A stretch of DNA of 64,000 nt, taken from positions 92,091-156,090 of the forward strand of contig NZ_PYUI01000011.1 in the NCBI RefSeq assembly GCF_003097355.1, given 5' to 3'. Of this stretch, positions 18,388 through 26,134 are shown piece by piece. The notes under the pieces were generated by a model, which worked only from the letters and a program-made list of their open reading frames with translations, did no database searches and was not told where the DNA came from. The first letter of the stretch is position 1, and every line of letters begins with the position of its first letter. A program made the position numbers and the translations under genes. Origin of the DNA: Arthrobacter sp. H-02-3 (GTDB taxonomy: Bacteria > Actinomycetota > Actinomycetes > Actinomycetales > Micrococcaceae).

Positions 18388-19491
18388 ATGCACATCGATA
18401 TGCCGACCCGGTACGACGTGGAACGTCTGGCCGCCGCGCGCGATCCACACAGCGTCACCGTGTATCTTTCGACGAGCAGCGTCCCGGCCCATTCGGAGGA
18501 CAATCAGTCCAGAGCCCGGTCCTTGTTCAGTTCCGCCGTCGAACAGCTCCGCCAAGGGGGAAACAACGACGCAGTGGCCGCGATAGAAACCTTTCTCGAC
18601 GAGCTGCTGGGATCTCCCGAGTTCTGGTTTGACATGGGGCGGAGCGTGGCCATCTTCGTTACCCCGACATCAATTCTTGAGTTCCGTTTGCCCAACGATC
18701 TCGAGGACCACGTGAGCGTGTCCGACCGCTTCGCCATCACCCCGCTGCTTCGCGCCCTCACCTTCCCGAACGCGGCGCTCGTGCTCGCAATCTCACAGAA
18801 CGGGGCGCGGCTCATTGAGGTCACGGCGGACCGGCCGGCAGAGGAGGTCACGGTACCGGGCATGCCCCGGGATGCAGCAAGTGCCGTCGGGCTCGAATCG
18901 ATAGGCGGCCGCTCCGCATCCGGCCGGCTGCAGGGCGACGAGGGACGAAAGGTACGGCTGACCCAATATGCCCGTTCCGTCGACCATGCGCTTCGTCCAC
19001 TCTTAAACGGGAATTCCCTCCCGCTGGTGATCGCTGCGACGGAACCACTCACCAGCATCTACCGCAACCTCACAGGCTACGCACACCTTGCGTCCGAAGT
19101 CATCGAGGGAAACCCCGATGAACTGACACCGGCCCAACTGGCGGAAGCGGCGCGTGGTGTGCTCGACCGGATCTACGCGGCCGACCTTGTTGCTCTGCAA
19201 ACGACGTTCGAGGAGCGTCGTTCCAACGGCCGTGGCACGACCGACCTCAGCGACCTGGCTCGGGCCGCCGCCTTCGGCGCCATTGCGACGCTCGCCGTGG
19301 ACATGGATGCACAAGTCAACGGTGCTGTCGGAGACGACGGCGCGCTCACCCTCGACGGGGACACCGGGCAGGACGTGGTTGAGGAAATCGCGCGCCGGGC
19401 CCTCGGCGCGGGCGCCCGGGTCCTGGCCGTGCGCCGCTCCGATCTGCCGGAAAACGTGGAGGCGGTCGGAATCCTTCGCTACACCATCTGA
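18388..19491 (+). CDS. baeRF-type protein (bacterial archaeo-eukaryotic release factor-like)
   Basis: This 367-residue protein looks like a member of the baeRF group (bacterial homologues of archaeal/eukaryotic peptide-chain release factor 1), as judged from the N-terminal RYDVERLAAARDPHSVTVYLST strand and the C-terminal Pelota/eRF1-like domain with GARVLAVRRSDLPENVEAVGILRY. The biochemical role in bacteria is unsettled; ribosome rescue or stress functions have been proposed from comparative genomics. ATG 18388 is preceded by AAAGGAG at an ideal distance. The in-frame ATG at 18304 lacks such a site. It stands alone, with an acetyltransferase gene 66 bp downstream. Confidence 0.7.
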   Translation: MHIDMPTRYDVERLAAARDPHSVTVYLSTSSVPAHSEDNQSRARSLFSSAVEQLRQGGNNDAVAAIETFLDELLGSPEFWFDMGRSVAIFVTPTSILEFRLPNDLEDHVSVSDRFAITPLLRALTFPNAALVLAISQNGARLIEVTADRPAEEVTVPGMPRDAASAVGLESIGGRSASGRLQGDEGRKVRLTQYARSVDHALRPLLNGNSLPLVIAATEPLTSIYRNLTGYAHLASEVIEGNPDELTPAQLAEAARGVLDRIYAADLVALQTTFEERRSNGRGTTDLSDLARAAAFGAIATLAVDMDAQVNGAVGDDGALTLDGDTGQDVVEEIARRALGAGARVLAVRRSDLPENVEAVGILRYTI

Positions 19492-19557
19492 TAGGTAGCT
19501 CTGCCCGGCAACCACGCCATTGATGCCCGGGCTCCGCGGCGGACTAGGGTTTTAGCT

Positions 19558-20094
19558 ATGACGCACCAGATCCGGACAGCAACCGCGGACGACGCCGGGA
19601 GGCTGGCGGCGCTTGCTGCCGTCACCTTCCCGCTCGCGTGCCCGCCGGAATCCCGGCCGGAGGACATCGCGGCCCATCTGGCCAACACCCTGAGCGAGGC
19701 CAATTTCCGGGCCTATCTGGCCGATCCGGCGGTCACGGTGCTGGTGATCGACGCCGACGGCGAGCTCCGCGGCTACAGCCTGCTGGTGGCCCGCCCCGCC
19801 CGGGACCCGGAGGTGGCCGCAGTCCTGGCCGAGCTGCCGTGCACCGAACTCAGCAAGTGCTACGTCCACCCGGACCACCACGGACTGGGCTCCGCCGCCG
19901 AACTGATGCACGCCAGCATCGCCGCGGCCGTGGCGGCGGGTGCCCGCGGACTGTGGCTCGGCGTGAACAGCCAGAACGCCCGGGCCATCCGGTTCTACGA
20001 GAAGTCCGGCTTCCGCAAGGTCGGCACCAAGTCCTTCCAGCTGGGCGACACCGTGGAGCACGACTTCGTCATGGAACGCCGGCTCACGCCGTGA
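19558..20094 (+). CDS. GNAT-family N-acetyltransferase
   Basis: This 178-residue protein has the GNAT fold: a conserved N-terminal strand (QIRTATADDAGRLAAL), the acetyl-CoA loop region (CYVHPDHHGLGSAAELM) and the C-terminal NSQNARAIRFYEKSGFRKVG signature. The middle signature with Tyr-Val-His-Pro and a glycine-rich turn is the cofactor-binding part. The substrate is unknown; similarity in style is to RimI/ribosomal or small-molecule acetyltransferases. It follows the baeRF gene by 66 bp. Confidence 0.88.
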   Translation: MTHQIRTATADDAGRLAALAAVTFPLACPPESRPEDIAAHLANTLSEANFRAYLADPAVTVLVIDADGELRGYSLLVARPARDPEVAAVLAELPCTELSKCYVHPDHHGLGSAAELMHASIAAAVAAGARGLWLGVNSQNARAIRFYEKSGFRKVGTKSFQLGDTVEHDFVMERRLTP

Positions 20095-20134
20095 CCGCGG
20101 GCCTTTAGCGAAGGCCCGGGCCGCGCGGCCTGCC

Positions 20135-20205
20135 CATGTCCAAGTCCATGTCCTGCCGTGGCCGGCCCATGTCCATGTCCATGTGCATGTGCATGTCCAT
20201 GTCCA
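20135..20205 (+). repeat. Simple repeat of CATGTC/CATGTG hexamers
   Basis: The tract is made of repeated ATGTCC and ATGTGC hexamers interrupted once around 20155-20168. It lies in the gap between the acetyltransferase and the FrnE-like gene, outside any gene. Copy number is likely to vary between strains. Confidence 0.7.
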
Positions 20206-20279
20206 AGCCTTGAACAGCCCGTGACGAAGCCGACACGCCGTCGGGGAATGGACCTGCCGCCGTCGCGGTTGTCGCCGGC

Positions 20280-21020
20280 ATGAAGATTGAGATCTGGTCC
20301 GACGTCGCCTGCCCCTGGTGCTACATCGGCAAACGCCGTTTCGAAACCGCCCTCGCGGCCTTCCCGCACCGTGATGCCGTGGAGGTGCAGTGGCGCAGCT
20401 ACCAGCTGGACCCCACGCTCCCGGAGCACTACGACGGCACCGAACTGGACTACCTGAGCACCCGCAAGGGCATGGCTCCGGAGCAGGTGTCCCAGATGTT
20501 CGAGCACGTCGCCGCCCAGGCCAAGGGCGAGGGACTGAACTACCGGTTCGACGCCGTCGTGGTGGCCAACAGCTTCACGGCCCACCGGCTGATCCACCTC
20601 GCCGCCGCCCACGGCAAGCAGGACGCCGCAAAGGAACGCCTGCTCAGCGACCACTTCGAACACGGCAAAGACATTGGCAGCCAGGAGTACCTGACCGCTC
20701 TGGGCCTGGACCTCGGGCTCGACGCCGGCGACCTCGCGGAGCTGTTCAGCACGGACGCCTACGCCGACGACGTCCGGAACGATTTCGCGGAGGCCCGGGT
20801 CCTGGGCATCAGCGGCGTCCCGTTCTTCGTGATCGACCGGAAGTTCGGGCTCTCCGGCGCCCAGCCGGCAGACACGTTCAGCGCCGCCCTTGAGCAGGCC
20901 TGGCAGGACAGCCACCCGCTGGTCATGGTGGGCGCCGCCGGCACGGAGGCTGCGGATGCCGCCGAAGGGGATGCTTCTGCGGCGTCCGGCGCCTGCGGCC
21001 CCGACGGCTGCAGCGTCTGA
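20280..21020 (+). CDS. DsbA-family oxidoreductase, FrnE-like
   Basis: This 246-residue protein has a thioredoxin fold with a CPWC active site (Cys11 and Cys14) and the helical insert of the FrnE/2-hydroxychromene-2-carboxylate isomerase branch. The cis-proline loop is seen in ISGVPFFVIDRKFGLSGAQ. It has no signal peptide, so it works in the cytoplasm, unlike DsbA itself. A second cysteine pair (ACGPDGC) near the C terminus may take part in redox exchange, as reported for FrnE of Deinococcus. It is monocistronic, with pncB 129 bp downstream. Confidence 0.9.
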   Translation: MKIEIWSDVACPWCYIGKRRFETALAAFPHRDAVEVQWRSYQLDPTLPEHYDGTELDYLSTRKGMAPEQVSQMFEHVAAQAKGEGLNYRFDAVVVANSFTAHRLIHLAAAHGKQDAAKERLLSDHFEHGKDIGSQEYLTALGLDLGLDAGDLAELFSTDAYADDVRNDFAEARVLGISGVPFFVIDRKFGLSGAQPADTFSAALEQAWQDSHPLVMVGAAGTEAADAAEGDASAASGACGPDGCSV

Positions 21021-21149
21021 GCCGCACCGCCTGAGTCCGACGCCGTCGAATTCGCCGGAAACGCCCGGGTTCGCCGGAAGTTTCCGGCGACCCCGCAGGA
21101 TTCCGGCGAATTCGGGGCCGTCACTGCGATCCCCGGCCTAGAGTGAATC

Positions 21150-22472
21150 ATGGACACTTCGGCCGGACCGGACGGATCCCGGACCTCCCTGTTTACCGAT
21201 CACTACGAGCTGACCATGTTCCAGGCGGCGCTCCACTCCGGGGCGGCACACCGCCGGTCCGTCTTCCAGGCCTTTGCCCGCGGGCTCCCGGCCGGGCGCC
21301 GGTACGGGATCGTGGCCGGCACCGGCCGGCTCCTTGAAGGCATCGCGGACTTCCGCTTCGACCAGGACGACCTCGATTTCCTGGCCGGCACCGGGGTGGT
21401 CAATGAGGACACGCTGGAGCACCTGTCCGCCTTCCGGTTCTCCGGCGACATCTGGGGCTACCCGGAAGGCGAGGCCTACTTCCCGCACTCCCCCGTCCTG
21501 ATCGTGGAATCGACCTTCGCCGAGGCCTGCGTCCTGGAGACCTACGTCCTGTCGGTGCTGAACCACGACAGCGCCATCGCCTCGGCCGCGTCCCGGATGA
21601 CCAGTGCCGCGGGCGGCAGGCCCTGCATTGAGATGGGGTCCCGCCGCACGCACGAGGAAGCGGCCGCCGCGGCGGCCCGCGCGGCCGTGATCGCGGGCTT
21701 TTCCGGCACGTCCAACCTGGCCGCCGGCCGGCGCTACGGCCTCCGGACCGTCGGCACCGCGGCCCACTCCTTCACGCTGGTCCACGACTCCGAGCGCGAC
21801 GCCTTCGCGGCGCAGCTTGCCTCGCTGGGGGCAGGCACCACGCTGCTCGTGGACACGTACGACGTCGAAGCGGCCGTCCGCACCGCCGTCGACCTCGCCG
21901 GAGACAAGCTCGGGGCCATCCGGCTGGACTCTGGAGACCTCGTGGCCCAGGCACACTGGGTCCGCGAACTTCTGGACAGCCTCGGCAATGTGCACACCAG
22001 GATCGTGGTGACCTCGGACCTGGACGAGTTCTCCGTCGCCGCGCTCCGGGCAGCGCCGGCCGATTCGTACGGGATCGGCACATCGCTGGTGACCGGTTCC
22101 GGGGCGCCCACGGCCGGCATGGTCTACAAGCTGGTGAGCCGGGCCGGTGACTCCGGCGGGCTCGTTGCCGTTGCGAAGACCTCCAAGGACAAAATCAACG
22201 TGGGCGGCCGCAAGTTCGCCGTACGCCGCCTAGATGACCGCGGCACCGCCACCCATGAGGTCCTCGGCGTGGGCCATCCGCCGACGGACGGCAAGAACGG
22301 CCGACCGCTCCTGCAGCAGTTCATGAAGGACGGCGAACTCCTGCCCGGCTGGACCGGGCCGGACGCGGTGGGGCGGGCGCGGGAGCGGCACACGGCCTCC
22401 ATGGCGGAGCTGCCCCGGGTCGTGGACCGGCTGCAGCCCGGCGAACCGGCCATCCCGACCATCTATGAGTGA
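21150..22472 (+). CDS. pncB: Nicotinate phosphoribosyltransferase
   Basis: This 440-residue enzyme converts nicotinate and PRPP to nicotinate mononucleotide in NAD salvage. Family landmarks are TDHYELTMFQAAL near residue 17, the EMGSRRTHEEAA segment near residue 162, the LVDTYD motif and the GIGTSLVTG phosphate loop. The length is normal. It stands alone on the plus strand. The upstream gap carries repeated TTCGCCGGAA-type sequence at about 21050-21115 that can fold into hairpins and may act as a terminator for the preceding gene. Confidence 0.92.
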   Translation: MDTSAGPDGSRTSLFTDHYELTMFQAALHSGAAHRRSVFQAFARGLPAGRRYGIVAGTGRLLEGIADFRFDQDDLDFLAGTGVVNEDTLEHLSAFRFSGDIWGYPEGEAYFPHSPVLIVESTFAEACVLETYVLSVLNHDSAIASAASRMTSAAGGRPCIEMGSRRTHEEAAAAAARAAVIAGFSGTSNLAAGRRYGLRTVGTAAHSFTLVHDSERDAFAAQLASLGAGTTLLVDTYDVEAAVRTAVDLAGDKLGAIRLDSGDLVAQAHWVRELLDSLGNVHTRIVVTSDLDEFSVAALRAAPADSYGIGTSLVTGSGAPTAGMVYKLVSRAGDSGGLVAVAKTSKDKINVGGRKFAVRRLDDRGTATHEVLGVGHPPTDGKNGRPLLQQFMKDGELLPGWTGPDAVGRARERHTASMAELPRVVDRLQPGEPAIPTIYE

Positions 22473-22629
22473 AGCATTCGACCGTACCGCCCGGCGCTGA
22501 TCGTTCGCGAGCCAGGTGGCGTTTTCGCGCTCAACGGAGGCCACCGGGGCGGTGCGTGCGAAGGTTTACCCGTCCGGCTTTTCGTCCTCCACCGCGTACG
22601 CCCGCCACATTAGATGGCACCATGGGGAC

Positions 22630-23157
22630 ATGACTTCTGCTCGAGGATTTTCCGGCTTCTTTCGGCGTCCCCAGCCCATCAAACCCAACGCCGGTCAAGA
22701 ATCGGTGTGGGACTACCCGCGGCCGCCAAGGGTCGAGCCGCGATCGGAACGGGTCATGGTGCGGCTTGGCGGGCAGGTGATTGCCGACACGACCGATGCA
22801 GTGCGCGTCCTGGAGACGAGTCATCCCCCCGTCTACTACTTGCCATTGGACGCATTCCCTGCCGGTGTTCTCGTCCCTGTCCGGGGCACCAGCTTCTGCG
22901 AGTTCAAGGGAGAAGCGCATTACTTCGACGTCGTTGCCGGCGGAGTCGTCGTTCCCCGTGCCGGGTGGACCTACCCGGAACCCACCCGGGGGTTCGAGGC
23001 GCTCAGTACCCGAGTGGCCCTCTACCCGGAGCGCATGGACTCCTGCGAGGTCAACGGCGAGCAGGTGACCTTCCAGGAGGGTGACTTCTACGGCGGTTGG
23101 ATCACCAGACAGATCGTTGGCCCGTTCAAGGGTGGCCCGGGCACGGCCGGGTGGTGA
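22630..23157 (+). CDS. DUF427 domain protein
   Basis: This 175-residue protein has the DUF427 fold signature: the strand VRVLETSHPPVYYLPLDAFP, the CEFKGEAHYFDV segment and the AGWTYPEPT stretch before the end. The biochemical function of DUF427 is not known. ATG 22630 was taken because the family domain starts about 45 residues later and the upstream open frame (from 22516) is not conserved-looking. No strong Shine-Dalgarno is seen. It lies between pncB and a TetR gene, with no sign of shared transcription. Confidence 0.8.
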   Translation: MTSARGFSGFFRRPQPIKPNAGQESVWDYPRPPRVEPRSERVMVRLGGQVIADTTDAVRVLETSHPPVYYLPLDAFPAGVLVPVRGTSFCEFKGEAHYFDVVAGGVVVPRAGWTYPEPTRGFEALSTRVALYPERMDSCEVNGEQVTFQEGDFYGGWITRQIVGPFKGGPGTAGW

Positions 23158-23321
23158 GCACGTCGTTCTCGCCCGCCGGCAAGACTCGACCCTGACTTCG
23201 CGTCTGGCTGCTCCGTAGATGGTGCGCCGGCCGGCATGACTTCCGCGGAACTGAGCGTGCCCGGCCGTGTCGCAGCCTCCCACCCGCCCGATTTGGTGAC
23301 AGATCGCGCTAAAGTGTCCGT

Positions 23322-23960
23322 ATGCCTAGGATTTCGGCCGCGAGTAACGCCGCCCAACGTGCCGAGACCCAGCGCCGCATCCTGACCGCATTCGGGGAAC
23401 TCCTGTTCACCCACGGGCTGCCCGGCCTGACCATGACCGATGTCGCGCGCCACGCCCGGATCGGCCGGACGGCCGTCTATAACTACTATGCGGACATCGA
23501 AGAGCTCCTCATCGCGTACGCCCTGGACGAGACCGAGCGGTTCCTGGTCGACCTGCGCGAGTCGCTGGATTCGCTGGAGAACCCGGTAGAGCGGCTGGCT
23601 GTTTACGTCCGGGCCCAGGTGGAGGACCTGAGCCGGCGCCACCTGCCGCCCGGGCCGGCCATGGCGGCAGTGCTCTCGCCGTCGTCGTTCGCTAAACTCG
23701 CCGACCACGTGGGCGAGCTCAGCGTGCTCCTGCAAGGCATCCTGCGCGACGGCATGGCCCAGGGCTACCTTCCCGAGTCGGACATCGCCCAGCTGGCCCA
23801 GCTCATCCACGGCACACTCTCCTCGAGCGCGGCCCGGGGCGACGGTGCCGGCCAGGACGCCGAGGCCGAGGCCCGGCTCGCCCGGACGGTGCGGTTCATC
23901 CAGCTCGGCGCGGGGGCCAGGTTCGACGACGCCGGCCGGCCGGTCCGCCGCGGCAGCTAA
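23322..23960 (+). CDS. TetR-family transcriptional regulator
   Basis: This 212-residue repressor has an N-terminal helix-turn-helix of the TetR type (RILTAFGELLFTHGLPGLTMTDVARHARIGRTAVYNYYADIEELL in outline, about residues 17-62). The C-terminal ligand domain is all-helical and not assigned. It points toward the minus-strand LytR_C gene and ends 10 bp before it. Its target is not evident; the DUF427 gene lies upstream on the same strand. Confidence 0.88.
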   Translation: MPRISAASNAAQRAETQRRILTAFGELLFTHGLPGLTMTDVARHARIGRTAVYNYYADIEELLIAYALDETERFLVDLRESLDSLENPVERLAVYVRAQVEDLSRRHLPPGPAMAAVLSPSSFAKLADHVGELSVLLQGILRDGMAQGYLPESDIAQLAQLIHGTLSSSAARGDGAGQDAEAEARLARTVRFIQLGAGARFDDAGRPVRRGS

Positions 23961-23970
23961 GCGGCGGCGC

Positions 23971-24648
23971 CTACCCGGCCGTCGGCGTCGCCGACGGCGC
24001 AATCGGCCAGGTGCTCTCATCCACGATGCGCCGGTTCTCGCGGGGGCAGCTGAGCTGGCCCGGCGTCTGGTCCACGAGTTCCGGCTTGGCCAGTTCCTTG
24101 AAGTCGCCGGTCAGGATGACATCCACGCTGGGATCCGTGCGGTTGTCCTGGAAATAGTCCGAGCCCGGCAGGTTGCGCTGGACGCTGAAGGCGGCCGACT
24201 GTCCGGCGGCGCCGGAGACGATCAGCGCCACGCCGCGGTAGCTCGACGTCGTGTTCCCCACGGCGCCCACGATGAACTTCCGGGCGGCAAGCTGGTCGGC
24301 GACGCTCCGCGCCAGTCCGGGCCGGCTCGTGGAGTTGTAGATGTTGAGGTTGATCTTCTCCGGCGGCGTGTAGTCGAAGGTGGCCGCCGGGCACACCGAC
24401 ACTGGCGCCTTGCTCCGTTCCGCCGTGGCAATCTTGATCTGGCCGTTCATGATGGCGAGCGCCACCACGATCGCCGCCACGATCACGCCGACCAGCATCA
24501 CCAGCACGACGCCGTGCAGGATCCTGCGGCGCAGCCGGACGGGGTCGTCCCCCGCACCGTCCTCCTCCACGAACGTGGCCCGCAGCTCGGAGCCACTCAC
24601 GACGCGGTGCCCGTGCAGGACCGTCGAGTCAGCCCGCTTCCTAGCCAT
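23971..24648 (-). CDS. Membrane protein with LytR C-terminal domain
   Basis: This 225-residue protein has a short charged cytoplasmic N terminus, one membrane helix (about residues 45-69) and an extracellular LytR_C domain, recognised by INLNIYNSTSRPGLA and the alternating strands that follow up to VDVILTGDF. LytR_C domains occur in actinobacterial cell-envelope proteins of the LytR-CpsA-Psr circle. Here the catalytic LCP domain itself is absent. The start overlaps the end of the upstream small gene by 8 bp, so both are probably translated together. A GCCGTCGGCG hairpin (23978-23998) lies in its last codons and could end transcription. Confidence 0.85.
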   Translation of the reverse strand: MARKRADSTVLHGHRVVSGSELRATFVEEDGAGDDPVRLRRRILHGVVLVMLVGVIVAAIVVALAIMNGQIKIATAERSKAPVSVCPAATFDYTPPEKINLNIYNSTSRPGLARSVADQLAARKFIVGAVGNTTSSYRGVALIVSGAAGQSAAFSVQRNLPGSDYFQDNRTDPSVDVILTGDFKELAKPELVDQTPGQLSCPRENRRIVDESTWPIAPSATPTAG

Positions 24649-24943
24649 TTATCACGAGGACCCGCGCGTGGATAGCGGTGCGCTGGTGCAAGGCGGTCCG
24701 GACTGCCCGGTGCAGGCCGTCTTCAAGGTAAAGCACGCCGCGGTACTCCACGACGTGCGGAAAGAGGTCACCGAAGAAAGTGGAGTCCTCGGCCAGCAGA
24801 GCTTCGAGGTCCAGCGTGCGCTTGGTGGTCACGAGCTCATCAAGCCGGACCGGACGCGGCGGCAGGGCCGCCCAGTCCTTGGGCGTGTTGTAACCATGGT
24901 CGGGGTACGGGCGTCCCTCGCCCACAGCTTTGAATATCACCAT
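24641..24943 (-). CDS. Small conserved actinobacterial protein, unknown role
   Basis: This 100-residue protein lacks a signal peptide or membrane helix. It has a conserved-looking N terminus (MVIFKAVGEGRPYPDHGY) and the segment VRLDELVTTKRTLDLEALL, followed by LYLEDGLHRAVRTAL. Similar proteins next to LytR_C genes are sometimes annotated as VapB-type antitoxins, but I see no ribbon-helix-helix or AbrB pattern and no toxin gene beside it, so I leave it unnamed. It overlaps the LytR_C gene by 8 bp, which implies a shared function or at least shared expression. Confidence 0.7.
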   Translation of the reverse strand: MVIFKAVGEGRPYPDHGYNTPKDWAALPPRPVRLDELVTTKRTLDLEALLAEDSTFFGDLFPHVVEYRGVLYLEDGLHRAVRTALHQRTAIHARVLVING

Positions 24944-25112
24944 GCCAGCCTAAGGAACTTGTACGCGCAAAGGAATGAAAGTCCCGGACCGGCGTGAGGT
25001 TGTGGCCAAACGGTAACCATTTGTCACAGGCCGCATTGACACATCCGGCGCACGGCCATCGATCTTCTCCACACTTCACGCAAAGGTTCCCGACGGCTGA
25101 CAGAATAGCGGT

Positions 25113-26006
25113 ATGACTTCACCCGAGACTTCCCCTGTGCTGGCGCTGCTGCTCGACGTCGACGGTCCGGTCGCGAGCCCGGTCACCCGCGATGTGCAGC
25201 CCGGCATCATTGCGGACCTGTTGGCCCTGGCCGCCGCCGGCGTACCGGTCATCTTCAACACCGGGCGATCGGACACGTTCATCCGCGAGCAGGTCATGGA
25301 ACCGATGATCGCCGCCGGCATGCCCGCCGGCACCGTCATCCACGCCATTTGCGAAAAGGGCGCCGTCTGGTTCAGCTACACGGCCGAAGGCCCCGGCACT
25401 GTCCACGTCGACCGCGAGCTCGCCATCCCGCAGGCCTTCGGCGACGACGTCCGCCGCCTGGTCGCCGAGGACTACTCCGCCCACATGTTCTACGACGAAA
25501 CCAAGCGCGCCATGGTCTCCGTGGAGCAGCATATCGCCGTCGCCAACCCGGACTACCGGGCCGAGCAGGAACTCTTCGACGCCGACGCCATGAACCTCAT
25601 GGCCCGGCACGGGCTCGGCGTGGTGCGGCTGGACCACCACGTCCCCGATTCGGATGACCAGATCGACTTCCGCGTCGACCCGACCATCATCTCCACCGAT
25701 ATCGAGTCGGTGCGGCTGGGCAAGGATCTGGGCGCCAGCCGGGCGGTGGAGTTCCTGGCCGCCCAGGGCATCACACCGCAGGCCTGGCGCACGGTGGGCG
25801 ACTCCCGCACGGACTACGCCATGGCCGACTGGCTGCACCACAATGACCACGCCGTGAAGCATGTGGACGTCCGGCCGGCGGACGGCATCCCGGTCAAACC
25901 CTACGAGGTCCTCACCGCTGCCGACCTCGGGCTCGGCGAGGACGTGATCCACGACGACGCCGGTGCCGCCTTCCTGCGCCACTGGCTGGCCGTCGTCACC
26001 GGCTGA
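25113..26006 (+). CDS. HAD-superfamily hydrolase (Cof/SupH-like)
   Basis: This 297-residue protein has HAD motif I as LLDVDGPVASP (nucleophile Asp near residue 15), motif II as NTGRSD and motif III/IV as VGDSRTDYAMAD. The cap between them is of the larger C2 type. Substrates of such enzymes are usually sugar phosphates; the actual one is unknown. The second motif-I Asp is present, so the enzyme should be active. TTGACA at 25036-25041 may be its -35 element, but the -10 is weak. The gene stands alone. Confidence 0.85.
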   Translation: MTSPETSPVLALLLDVDGPVASPVTRDVQPGIIADLLALAAAGVPVIFNTGRSDTFIREQVMEPMIAAGMPAGTVIHAICEKGAVWFSYTAEGPGTVHVDRELAIPQAFGDDVRRLVAEDYSAHMFYDETKRAMVSVEQHIAVANPDYRAEQELFDADAMNLMARHGLGVVRLDHHVPDSDDQIDFRVDPTIISTDIESVRLGKDLGASRAVEFLAAQGITPQAWRTVGDSRTDYAMADWLHHNDHAVKHVDVRPADGIPVKPYEVLTAADLGLGEDVIHDDAGAAFLRHWLAVVTG

Positions 26007-26134
26007 GGTCCGCTGCCGCCGCTTTCTGCGCGGCCACACACGCGCCCGGTGCGAGCGGGATTCCGCGGCAATTTTGAGGGCCGCGTTATCATGCAAGTAG
26101 ATATCAACGCACTCAAAGAAACGGGAGATCCGAC

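Noticed and set aside
24641..24943. VapB-type antitoxin
   Set aside because: No recognised antitoxin DNA-binding pattern and no toxin gene beside it.
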